A stretch of DNA of 6,109 nucleotides from an uncultured Clostridium sp. (GCA_905192625.1 CAJJLI010000150.1:1-6109), one strand, 5' to 3'; shown: positions 1 to 4,733, counted from the first letter of the stretch. The notes: generated from the letters alone by a model not told the origin. Translations and numbers: made by a program.

Positions 1-929
1 TGGTAAAACTTGTCGGGTTAGAAGGACGCGAAAAAGCTTACCCTTCCCAATTGTGTAAAGATTTAATTGTGGAAGGTAATGTATGCAAAGGTGCAATAAT
101 TGAAAAAGCCACAAATCATGAAGAATGTGATACGTTAATGGGCGAGCACATTGTTGTAGCTACTGGTCGTAAAGGTGCAGATTGGTTAGAAAAACTTTGT
201 GAAATGCACGATATTGCACATCAACCAGGAACGGTTGACATCGGTGTACGTGTCGAAGTACGTGATGAAATTATGGAAGATGTCAATAAGGTATTATATG
301 AATCCAAATTAATCGGTTATCCATTGCCATTTAAGAATAAAGTTCGTACATTCTGCCAAAATCCTGGTGGATTTGTAAGCCAGGAAAACTATGACAATGA
401 CCTTGCAGTAGTAAATGGTCATTCTTATAAAGATTTAAAATCAAATAATACCAACTTAGCTATATTAGTATCTCATAATTTTAATGAGCCATTTAACCAA
501 CCAATTGCTTATGCACAAAAAGTTGGTGAATTAACAAATATGCTAAGTTGTGGACATATATTGGTACAGCGTTATGGCGATATTTTATCTGGTAAGAGAA
601 CTTGGCCAAAGGAACTCAGTCAGTCAAACGTACGTCCAACGCTTCCAGATGCAGTTGCAGGTGATATCACAGCAGCAATGCCTTATCGTGCGATGACAAA
701 TATCATTAACTTCATTCAAGCGGTAGATCACGTTGTTCCTGGTTTTGCAAGTAACGAGACATTGCTTTATTCACCAGAATTAAAATTTTATAGCAACCGT
801 ATTAAAATGACGAAAGATTTTGATACAAACATTAAGGGATTATATTGTCTTGGAGATTCTTCAGGATGGACAAGAGGTCTTATGATGGCATCGGTTATGG
901 GTGTTTTGATGGGGCGTAGATTGGTATAA
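1..929 (+). CDS. FAD-dependent dehydrogenase, COG2509 type (5'-truncated by the window edge)
   Basis: The reading frame is open from base 3 with no credible start; a TTG at 51 lies inside the gene. About 308 C-terminal residues are visible of a family usually near 460, so the N-terminal dinucleotide-binding GxGxxG segment is outside the window. Visible marks are a VVATG motif (about 154-168) typical of flavoprotein Rossmann folds, a CQNPGGFV stretch (about 355-378), and the C-terminal GLYCLGDSSG-x-TRG block (about 838-880), where the GD is the usual contact to the FAD phosphate/ribityl chain and the TRGLMMAS segment follows, as in the uncharacterised NAD(FAD)-utilising dehydrogenases. It is probably a soluble cytoplasmic oxidoreductase; the substrate is not known for the family. 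It ends in TAA and is followed about 110 bases later by a strong terminator, so it is the last gene of its transcript. Family assignment is confident, function is not. Confidence 0.85.
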   Translation, partial: VKLVGLEGREKAYPSQLCKDLIVEGNVCKGAIIEKATNHEECDTLMGEHIVVATGRKGADWLEKLCEMHDIAHQPGTVDIGVRVEVRDEIMEDVNKVLYESKLIGYPLPFKNKVRTFCQNPGGFVSQENYDNDLAVVNGHSYKDLKSNNTNLAILVSHNFNEPFNQPIAYAQKVGELTNMLSCGHILVQRYGDILSGKRTWPKELSQSNVRPTLPDAVAGDITAAMPYRAMTNIINFIQAVDHVVPGFASNETLLYSPELKFYSNRIKMTKDFDTNIKGLYCLGDSSGWTRGLMMASVMGVLMGRRLV

Positions 930-1037
930 AGGTAAGGTAAATTTAATGCAATAGTTAATTTTGTTAGTATACGATACACTTATCTTTGCGATATCTTTGC
1001 TATAAAGTATTGAGATTATAAAGAATAGAGAGAAAAT

Positions 1038-1090
1038 AGGCTAGTATCATTGGTTAGGTTAATAAACATCCAATGATACTAGCCTTTTTT
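1038..1090 (+). terminator. Intrinsic terminator after the dehydrogenase gene
   Basis: A perfect 16-bp inverted repeat (arms 1038-1053 and 1070-1085, 16-nt loop) runs directly into six T. It is the natural end of the dehydrogenase transcript. The A-run just before the 5' arm is short, so activity on the other strand is less likely. Confidence 0.9.
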
Positions 1091-1366
1091 GGATATAATG
1101 TTTAAATAAATTGACACGAAATACAAAGGTGATGGTGCATTGGATGGATATAATCAACTTCAAGCTGTAAGAGTATAGTAGGGAATCATTTTTTTGAAGA
1201 TTGATTATTGTGGTCCCTGCTATGGTAACTGATATCAGTCCTATTGTTTTTTGGGAAACAAAAATATCAGTTTATTAGTAAAAAAATATTCGGGATCAGA
1301 ATTATATGCAATGAAAATAATTTACCACTTGAATACTATTAATATTTTATAAAAGTATGATAAACG
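1091..1366. other. Gene-free AT-rich stretch with two unexplained hairpins
   Basis: No intact gene is visible. A short open stretch at 1113-1178 reads protein-like (KYKGDGALDGYNQLQAV, then TAG) but has no start and may be a decayed gene end. Two dyads follow. The first pairs 1175-1184 with 1214-1223 (10 bp, one G-U) around a T-rich interior. The second pairs 1227-1235 with 1264-1272 (9 bp, perfect), with a possible inner stem 1244-1249/1256-1261. Neither has a clean U-tract. TATAAT-like hexamers at 1094-1099 and 1149-1154 lack a properly spaced -35. I do not recognise a riboswitch or known RNA here. Confidence 0.4.
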
Positions 1367-1367
1367 A

Positions 1368-1399
1368 AAAAAGGAAAATGCTTTTGCATTTTCCTTTTT
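1368..1399 (-). terminator. Intrinsic terminator of tRNA-Trp
   Basis: A perfect 14-bp stem (1368-1381 with 1386-1399) closes a 4-nt loop just 5 bases beyond the 3' end of the tRNA. Read on the minus strand the 3' arm ends in a run of six T (complement of 1367-1372). The plus strand also ends in T5, so it could act both ways. Confidence 0.85.
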
Positions 1400-1404
1400 A
1401 TTAA

Positions 1405-1477
1405 CAGGGGCAGTAGGACTTGAACCCACGACCTGCGGTTTTGGAGACCGTTATTCTACCAACTGAACTATACCCCT
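1405..1477 (-). tRNA. tRNA-Trp (anticodon CCA)
   Basis: The 73-nt gene folds as a standard cloverleaf. The acceptor stem AGGGGTA (1477-1471) pairs with TGCCCCT (1412-1406, one G-U), and the discriminator base is G at 1405. The anticodon loop reads CTCCAAA, giving anticodon CCA for the Trp codon UGG, with U33 and A37 in place. The T-arm contains GGGTTCAAGTCC. The 3' CCA is not encoded (TTA follows), so it must be added by the nucleotidyltransferase. It is a single-gene transcript with its own promoter and terminator. Confidence 0.97.
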
Positions 1478-1514
1478 AAATTAAGCTGTTGCACTGAACT
1501 CACTGTGCTTTATT

Positions 1515-1543
1515 ATATTACTATGAATTGTATTGATTGTCAA
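1515..1543 (-). promoter_or_regulatory. Promoter of tRNA-Trp
   Basis: On the minus strand, a perfect -35 TTGACA (1543-1538) is followed after exactly 17 bases by TAATAT (1520-1515), a 4/6 match to the -10 consensus. Transcription would begin near 1508, about 30 bases before the mature 5' end, a normal tRNA leader. Confidence 0.7.
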
Positions 1544-1708
1544 CCAGTTTTTTTAATTTTCTTAATTTTATGCTAAATAAATATTATATGCAATTAATAT
1601 ACATTTATTCCTATGAGTTGTTAAATGTAATACCGTATTAGTAATGTATATTATTTATCAGGATGTAGATAATAATTCTAAATAAATAAAAGAATGTAGG
1701 TGATAAAA

Positions 1709-1969
1709 ATGGGACTTGTAAGTTGGATTATTGTTGGTGCACTTGCTGGTTGGATTGCTAGTATGATAACTGGAAATAATGAAAAAATGGGTGCAGGTAA
1801 AAATATTATCGTCGGAGTTCTTGGCGCCTTGGTTGGTGGATTTATTATGAATACCGTATTTGGTACTGCTGGTTTTACAGGCTTTAATATTTGGAGTGTA
1901 CTAGTATCTATTGTAGGCGCTGTTATACTCTTACTAATAGTAAATGCGTTTACAGGTAGGGCGGATTAA
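1709..1969 (+). CDS. GlsB/YeaQ/YmgE-family small membrane protein
   Basis: An 86-residue very hydrophobic protein of the transglycosylase-associated (GlsB/YeaQ/YmgE) family. It has three membrane segments: about residues 3-20 (SWIIVGALAGWIASMI), 31-50 (IIVGVLGALVGGFI) and 58-80 (WSVLVSIVGAVILLLIV), with the family's Gly-rich G-A-L-x-G-W and G-A-x-x-G-G patterns and a short polar tail (GRAD). Members are linked to general stress in several bacteria; biochemical function is unknown. The start is ATG 1709: the Shine-Dalgarno AGGTGA (1698-1703) sits 5 bases before it, whereas the in-frame GTG at 1700 lies inside that site. I saw no clear -35/-10 upstream in the AT-rich 1545-1697 stretch. It stands alone, convergent with the ImmA-like gene, with a shared terminator. 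Confidence 0.88.
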   Translation: MGLVSWIIVGALAGWIASMITGNNEKMGAGKNIIVGVLGALVGGFIMNTVFGTAGFTGFNIWSVLVSIVGAVILLLIVNAFTGRAD

Positions 1970-1971
1970 TT

Positions 1972-2018
1972 TTAAAAAAGGACTTTTGCACTTTTATTAT
2001 TGCAAAGTCCTTTTTTAA
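1972..2018. terminator. Bidirectional terminator between two convergent genes
   Basis: Arms 1972-1990 and 2001-2018 pair with one bulged T and a 10-nt loop. A6 at the outer end of one arm and T6 at the other give a U-tract on either strand. It starts 2 bases after the stop of the GlsB-like gene and contains the stop codon of the minus-strand metalloprotease gene (TAA at 2017-2015). Confidence 0.88.
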
Positions 2019-2710
2019 TGTTCACCATATAGATAATTACCTCTTAAAATATCTAAATCATGTTCACGTATGTCGTGTGAAATTGTTGGAGTATAGCGCT
2101 TTCGAATCTCAAATAAGCGACAGGTATTGCATATACCTTCTTTATTATAGACATACTCATTATAGCAAAAATCACATTTTTGTATCTTCCATACAAATAG
2201 TTCGAGATTAGAATTATAAAAATGATCATATAACTTTTGGTCAGTTTCATTCATTCCCTTAATAACATTTTCTCGATGCCATCTTCGGTAATCTTCAAAT
2301 GCATAATTTGCAGCTTGTTCGGATAAATCAAAAATTTTCATAACATCTACTACATTTTTGCAATTTGAATAATGAATTACTATACGAGGAGCGAGTAAGT
2401 GGCTTGCGAATGTATTTGCGGAAACTTCATCCTCAGTTGAAAGGACAATGTGACCAAGTTCATGAAGCAGAGAAAAGCGTATTCTAGAATGTGGCATATC
2501 ATCGTTATAAAAAATCGTATTTTTCAAAGTAGCAGCGTCTTCACTTAATTCATTACAAGCTATTCGTTTTTTCTCTGGTAATTCAGAATATTTTTTAATG
2601 CTATATCCGAATTCCTTTATTAGTTCAAAACAATCAACTGGGAAACTTCTTATATCACATCTTTTCATTACCTGTAAAATAGCATTTAAAATATTCTCAT
2701 TATGAATCAA
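2015..2710 (-). CDS. ImmA/IrrE-family metallo-endopeptidase with a C-terminal zinc-ribbon-like segment
   Basis: A 231-residue protein with the DUF955/ImmA-IrrE zinc protease core. The HELGH motif lies at residues 83-87 (H83 and H87 zinc ligands, E84 catalytic), followed by ED-E-VSANTFASHLLAP (about 93-108), the family's downstream segment, where E95 is the likely third ligand. In ImmA systems the protease cleaves the partner repressor to derepress the element. After residue 170 comes an unusual addition: C179-x2-C182-x11-C194-x2-C197, a pattern fit for a treble-clef or ribbon zinc site, then a charged tail. The start is TTG 2710, the only usable start in frame: it overlaps the repressor stop by 4 bases (TTGA), with GAGG about 10 bases upstream. 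This tight coupling suggests co-translation with the repressor. Stop lies inside the shared terminator. Family call is confident; role against the neighbouring repressor is inferred from gene order. Confidence 0.9.
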   Translation of the reverse strand: MIHNENILNAILQVMKRCDIRSFPVDCFELIKEFGYSIKKYSELPEKKRIACNELSEDAATLKNTIFYNDDMPHSRIRFSLLHELGHIVLSTEDEVSANTFASHLLAPRIVIHYSNCKNVVDVMKIFDLSEQAANYAFEDYRRWHRENVIKGMNETDQKLYDHFYNSNLELFVWKIQKCDFCYNEYVYNKEGICNTCRLFEIRKRYTPTISHDIREHDLDILRGNYLYGEH

Positions 2711-3036
2711 TCTTCATCATCCTCTAAAATAATTCTAGCTAAACGCATTTTTTCTTCTTGAGATAAACTTTTTTTACTGCGTGTATAAACAGTAATTAAC
2801 TCATCATATGATGGCATTCGTTCCTGCGAAGTACCGTTTGCCATTTCCTCTAATTCCTCTACTTTAATCCCTAAATTTTTGCAAATTGTTAAGATATTGT
2901 CCATAGTAGCTCTGCCAACACCATTTTTTAGAATAGTGTAAAGTGTACTTTCTGGAATTCCGCATTTTTGAGCAAACGCCCGAATGCTATAACCATTCTC
3001 TTTAATTAATTTTTCTAAAATTTTTGCTTTCAACAT
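2707..3036 (-). CDS. XRE-family repressor (ImmR-like) of a mobile element
   Basis: A 109-residue DNA-binding protein. Residues about 5-66 form a Cro/C1-type helix-turn-helix; the central part SIRAFAQKCGIPESTLYTIL (17-36) carries the turn and recognition helix. A linker (about 67-78, Gly/Ser/Pro-containing) leads to a short helical C-terminus (SLSQEEKMRLARIIL) of the kind found in ImmR-like repressors, where the paired protease cuts. The start is ATG 3036 with GAGGTG 5 bases upstream. The gene is first in a two-gene operon with the metalloprotease, and its promoter faces the promoter of the Cro-like gene across a shared set of operator-like repeats, so autoregulation is likely (inference). Length fits small phage or ICE repressors. 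Confidence 0.9.
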   Translation of the reverse strand: MLKAKILEKLIKENGYSIRAFAQKCGIPESTLYTILKNGVGRATMDNILTICKNLGIKVEELEEMANGTSQERMPSYDELITVYTRSKKSLSQEEKMRLARIILEDDED

Positions 3037-3064
3037 ATAAACACCTCATCTCTAAGATGCTTCC

Positions 3065-3093
3065 ATTATAAACGAAATATCGAAATTTGTAAA
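3065..3093 (-). promoter_or_regulatory. Promoter of the repressor-metalloprotease operon
   Basis: Read on the minus strand: -35 TTTACA (3093-3088), 17-base spacer, -10 TATAAT (3070-3065). Start of transcription would be near 3058, giving a short leader of about 22 bases before ATG 3036. It is positioned as the exact mirror image of the divergent promoter about 3118.5. Confidence 0.75.
3070..3085. promoter_or_regulatory. Degenerate operator copy in the repressor promoter spacer
   Basis: AAACG-N6-CGAAA, 7 of 10 positions of TTRCG-N6-CGYAA. Centre 3077.5, inside the -35/-10 spacer of the repressor promoter and exactly 32 bp from the next copy. Weak alone; supported by its mirror position to the copy at 3152-3167. 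Confidence 0.4.
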
Positions 3094-3101
3094 TCTAAAA
3101 T

Positions 3102-3117
3102 TTGCGTAATTCCGTAA
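3102..3117. promoter_or_regulatory. Operator-like repeat 1 (perfect)
   Basis: TTGCG-TAATTC-CGTAA, a quasi-palindrome matching TTRCG-N6-CGYAA at all ten defined positions. It begins 8 bp upstream of the -35 box of the repressor promoter. Likely bound by the XRE repressor and/or the Cro-like protein (inference). Confidence 0.65.
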
Positions 3118-3119
3118 TA

Positions 3120-3135
3120 TTGCGATAGAACGTAA
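3120..3135. promoter_or_regulatory. Operator-like repeat 2 (perfect)
   Basis: TTGCG-ATAGAA-CGTAA, full match to the motif. It ends 8 bp upstream of the -35 of the Cro-side promoter, mirroring repeat 1. The centres of repeats 1 and 2 are 18 bp apart. Confidence 0.65.
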
Positions 3136-3143
3136 ATTATGTG

Positions 3144-3172
3144 TTGACAATATGCGTAATGCCGTGTATATT
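3144..3172 (+). promoter_or_regulatory. Promoter of the Cro-like gene
   Basis: Perfect -35 TTGACA (3144-3149), 17-base spacer, -10 TATATT (3167-3172). Predicted start near 3179. By consensus it is the stronger of the two divergent promoters and would need repression in the quiescent state. Confidence 0.78.
3152..3167. promoter_or_regulatory. Operator-like repeat 3 (imperfect) in the Cro-side promoter spacer
   Basis: ATGCG-TAATGC-CGTGT, 7 of 10 motif positions. It fills the -35/-10 spacer, so occupancy would block polymerase. Centre 3159.5, 32 bp from repeat 2 and 32 bp from repeat 4. Its core TGCGTAAT-N-CCGT repeats that of copy 1. Confidence 0.55.
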
Positions 3173-3183
3173 TAGGTTATGAT

Positions 3184-3199
3184 TTACGGAGCAACGCAA
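3184..3199. promoter_or_regulatory. Operator-like repeat 4 (perfect) downstream of the Cro-side start
   Basis: TTACG-GAGCAA-CGCAA, full match to TTRCG-N6-CGYAA. It lies about 5 bases after the predicted transcription start of the Cro-side promoter and has no mirror partner on the repressor side (3038-3053 contains no CG), so it would weigh repression toward the Cro-like gene. Confidence 0.6.
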
Positions 3200-3288
3200 A
3201 CAGGTGATGAAAATATTTAATGTTAAGGGTCATTAGCTTGCACAATAGTTTGAAATCGAGCAAGGGGATTAAAAGAAAAGAGGGTTAT

Positions 3289-3492
3289 ATGTACAAAAAT
3301 TTATTATATGTAATGAAAATCAAAGGTATCACATCCGTTCAAATATCAAAACTTTTACAATGCAGACAAGCCACTGTGAGTGAAAAGCTCAATGGGGTAG
3401 TTGTTAGTGGTTTCAGTTTTGATGAAGCAGCAAAAATTAAAAAAGAATATTTTAATGAATATGAGTATGATTTTTTATTTACACGCAGTTAA
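3289..3492 (+). CDS. Small Cro-like/XRE helix-turn-helix protein of phage type
   Basis: A 67-residue protein beginning MYKNLLYVMKIKGIT. Helix-turn-helix: VQISKLLQCRQATVSEKLNG (about residues 17-36), then FSFDEAAKIKKEYF and a C-terminal YDFLF. This layout (MYKNLL..M...GIT....AKLL....TVS.KLNG....F..DEA..IK...F) is that of small phage regulators common in Clostridia. I chose ATG 3289, with AGAGGG (3279-3284) 4 bases upstream, because family members start here; an in-frame ATG at 3220 would give 90 residues, but its extra N-terminus is not helix-turn-helix-like and its AGGTGA is 12 bases away. The gene is divergent from the repressor and controlled by the shared operators, consistent with the antagonist (Cro) role. 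That role is inferred. Confidence 0.85.
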   Translation: MYKNLLYVMKIKGITSVQISKLLQCRQATVSEKLNGVVVSGFSFDEAAKIKKEYFNEYEYDFLFTRS

Positions 3493-3493
3493 C

Positions 3494-3525
3494 ACTCAAA
3501 ACAGAACACTTGTTCTGTTTTGAGT
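3494..3525. terminator. Perfect hairpin after the Cro-like gene, without U-tract
   Basis: Arms 3494-3508 and 3511-3525 are a perfect 15-bp inverted repeat (at least 14 bp stem with a 4-nt loop). It starts 2 bases after the Cro-like stop, where a terminator is expected, but is followed by ATATCAAAC rather than T-run, so termination may be weak. Its centre (3504-3515) reads GAAC-ACTT-GTTC, which fits the Gram-positive LexA box GAAC-N4-GTTC; see findings. Confidence 0.55.
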
Positions 3526-3557
3526 ATATCAAACATAGATAATTCTGTCAATAATAA

Positions 3558-3671
3558 GAAAATTGTAATGGACCAGTAACAGAGACAGTAGAGAAACTAG
3601 AAAAACATATCAATAAAAAGGCACATGACTGTTATGGAAGGGGGAAATATAATCACGAAAAAGTATTTTAA
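3558..3671 (+). pseudogene. Possible 3' remnant of a phage gene
   Basis: An open stretch of 37 codons after tandem TAA stops, with no start codon. It reads like a charged coding end (ETVEKLEKHINKKAHD, then CYGRGKYNHEKVF and TAA) and overlaps the start region of the next gene, as adjacent phage genes often do. I do not recognise the family. It could also be chance; support is composition and overlap only. Confidence 0.3.
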
Positions 3672-3834
3672 ATTAATTAATGTAAAAAGCGTAGTAACAA
3701 TCATACTCACCATTGTATTTTCAATACTATCGCTACGCAAAGATATCTCTGGAGAGCAGTTTATTATGATATTTACAACCATAGTAGCATTCTACTTTGG
3801 TACACAGTCGGAGAAGAAAAAAGGTGGTGAATAG
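3625..3834 (+). CDS. Small phage-type membrane protein, start uncertain
   Basis: Up to 69 residues with two membrane segments (about 23-37, VVTIILTIVFSILSL, and 46-60, FIMIFTTIVAFYFG) around a short polar turn (RKDISGEQ), and a Lys-rich tail after FGTQSEKK. This resembles small membrane proteins encoded in late regions of clostridial prophages, often near lysis genes; a holin-like role is possible but unproven. The start is odd. ATG 3625 and ATG 3634 have no good ribosome site. The strong purine run GGAAGGGGG (ending 3644) is spaced 7 bases from codon 3652, which is ATC and is followed by TKKYFK, where I would expect such a protein to begin. The gene may have lost its start, use ATC/ATA poorly, or use an upstream ATG. 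No phage structural genes surround it. Confidence 0.6.
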   Translation: MTVMEGGNIITKKYFKLINVKSVVTIILTIVFSILSLRKDISGEQFIMIFTTIVAFYFGTQSEKKKGGE

Positions 3835-4071
3835 TATACTTAATGCAGCAGGGAAGAGGACGTCTCTTGCACTGGGGTACGAGTGGAAGAATTAACGGTA
3901 AAACGAGGAGGAGCTGTCACAAAACTTTAGTTTTGGACAGCTCAACTTATGAAAAGAAAAGTTTATGTTAACAAGGTGGGGAACCTTGAGTGTTAAATAT
4001 AGTATAACCGCAACCTGTGATTAAAGTTTGATGAAACTGTTAATATATTGTGAACATTATTAAAAATAAAG
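3835..4071. other. Gene-poor stretch with short open frames and hairpins
   Basis: No recognisable gene. A 23-codon frame (GTG 3824 to TAA 3895, reading VNSILNAAGKRTSLALGYEW) overlaps the end of the membrane-protein gene. Another frame runs ATG 3843 to TAA 3971 (42 codons, no good ribosome site). Both are unassigned and may be phage leftovers. A short dyad CAAGGT/ACCTTG (3972-3977, 3983-3988) follows. The rest is AT-rich, without promoter-like elements I would defend. Confidence 0.4.
3911..3943. repeat. Stable hairpin without U-tract
   Basis: Arms 3911-3925 and 3930-3943 pair along 14 bp with one bulged A, closing a TTTA loop. The base GAGCTGTC/GGACAGCTC is GC-rich for this window. AACTTATG follows instead of a T-run, so it is not a standard intrinsic terminator. 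It may mark the former end of the phage-type transcript. Confidence 0.55.
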
Positions 4072-4131
4072 AAAGTGTATGTTACGAAAGAAACAAATCC
4101 TTGTTTCTAATTCAGTAGCATACACTTTTTT
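4072..4131. terminator. Nested-hairpin terminator, probably bidirectional
   Basis: The outer stem pairs 4072-4085 with 4115-4128 (14 bp, one G-U). An inner hairpin AGAAACAA-ATCC-TTGTTTCT occupies 4089-4108. On the plus strand six T follow (4126-4131). On the minus strand the outer stem is followed by TTTCTTTATTTTT, so it can also end msrA transcripts, whose stop is 74 bases earlier. Confidence 0.8.
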
Positions 4132-4194
4132 ATACTCTTATGTTGAGTTTGCTAACATATAAATATTTGCTTAAACTATCAGTATCATAATAAT

Positions 4195-4208
4195 CTAATT
4201 ATAATTAG
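4195..4208. repeat. 14-bp perfect palindrome over the msrA stop codon
   Basis: CTAATTATAATTAG is self-complementary and includes the msrA stop (TAA at 4207-4205). It is AT-rich and may be chance. Confidence 0.3.
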
Positions 4209-4705
4209 GCATTTTTTGCCTTATCAAAAGCACTTTGCCCAATGTGGCAATAACCATTGATATTCTTATCAAGGTATTTCTGATGATATTCTTCTGCATC
4301 ATAAAAATGAGCCAAAGGTCCCGCTTCAATTGCAATGGGTTTTTCATATTTTGTAGCCAAAGCATCGAGGGAGTCACATATGATAGAATAATCACTGTCA
4401 TCGATATAATAGATGCCAGTGCGGTATTGAACACCACGATCCGCTCCTTGTTGATTGATCGATGTTGGATCTATAATGTCATAGTAAAGACTTAATAACT
4501 TCTCAAGTGAGAGGATGGTATCATCGTATTTTATTTCTACAGTTTCTGCGTGACCTGAATTATGATAGGAAACATCTTCGTAAGTTGGATTTTCAGTGCT
4601 ACCATTTGCGTAACCTACTTTCGTGCCAATTACACCACGAATTAAAGAAAAATATTTTTCACTACCCCAAAAACATCCGGCAGCTAAATAAATTGTTTTA
4701 ACCAT
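4205..4705 (-). CDS. msrA: Peptide-methionine (S)-S-oxide reductase MsrA
   Basis: A 166-residue cytoplasmic repair enzyme that reduces the S-epimer of methionine sulfoxide, free or in proteins, using thioredoxin. The hallmark GCFWG lies at residues 10-14 with catalytic C11. The family's GVIGTKVGYANG (about 24-35), PTYEDV and SGHAETVEI blocks follow, then DPTSINQQGADRGVQYRTGIYY (in two parts around 80-100), which shapes the substrate pocket. C153 in GYCHI near the C-terminus is the resolving cysteine. Length is normal for a stand-alone MsrA; there is no fused or neighbouring MsrB. The start is ATG 4705 with GGAGG 4 bases upstream. It is a single-gene unit between its own terminator region and a gene-free upstream stretch. 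Confidence 0.97.
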   Translation of the reverse strand: MVKTIYLAAGCFWGSEKYFSLIRGVIGTKVGYANGSTENPTYEDVSYHNSGHAETVEIKYDDTILSLEKLLSLYYDIIDPTSINQQGADRGVQYRTGIYYIDDSDYSIICDSLDALATKYEKPIAIEAGPLAHFYDAEEYHQKYLDKNINGYCHIGQSAFDKAKNA

Positions 4706-4733
4706 AGAACCTCCATTTTCTAGTCATGTATGC

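Noticed and set aside
788..979. 63-codon minus-strand frame over the end of the dehydrogenase gene
   Set aside because: It is antisense to a well-supported coding region, has no ribosome site and no family resemblance.
1111..1154. TTGACA at 1111-1116 with TATAAT at 1149-1154 as a promoter
   Set aside because: The spacing is 32 bases, far from the 16-18 needed, and no gene follows.
1405..1477. tRNA-Trp as the integration site of the phage-type module
   Set aside because: No copy of the tRNA 3' end is found near the module, and the GlsB-like gene lies between them.
2053..2250. 65-codon minus-strand frame inside the metalloprotease gene
   Set aside because: It lies wholly within the ImmA-like coding region in another frame; the zinc-ribbon pattern supports the longer frame.
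2029..3544. Direct repeat ATAGATAATT near 2029 and 3535 as attachment sites
   Set aside because: Only 10 AT-rich bases, easily chance in this window, and the second copy lies inside the module, not at its edge.
3597..3782. 61-codon hydrophobic minus-strand frame opposite the phage-type membrane gene
   Set aside because: Antisense reading of AT-rich membrane-protein DNA often looks hydrophobic; no ribosome site is present and the plus frame has the recognisable FGTQSEKK tail.
4235..4701. Frames of 86 and 64 codons on the plus strand and 80 codons on the minus strand across msrA
   Set aside because: All overlap the clear msrA coding region in other frames and show no family features.
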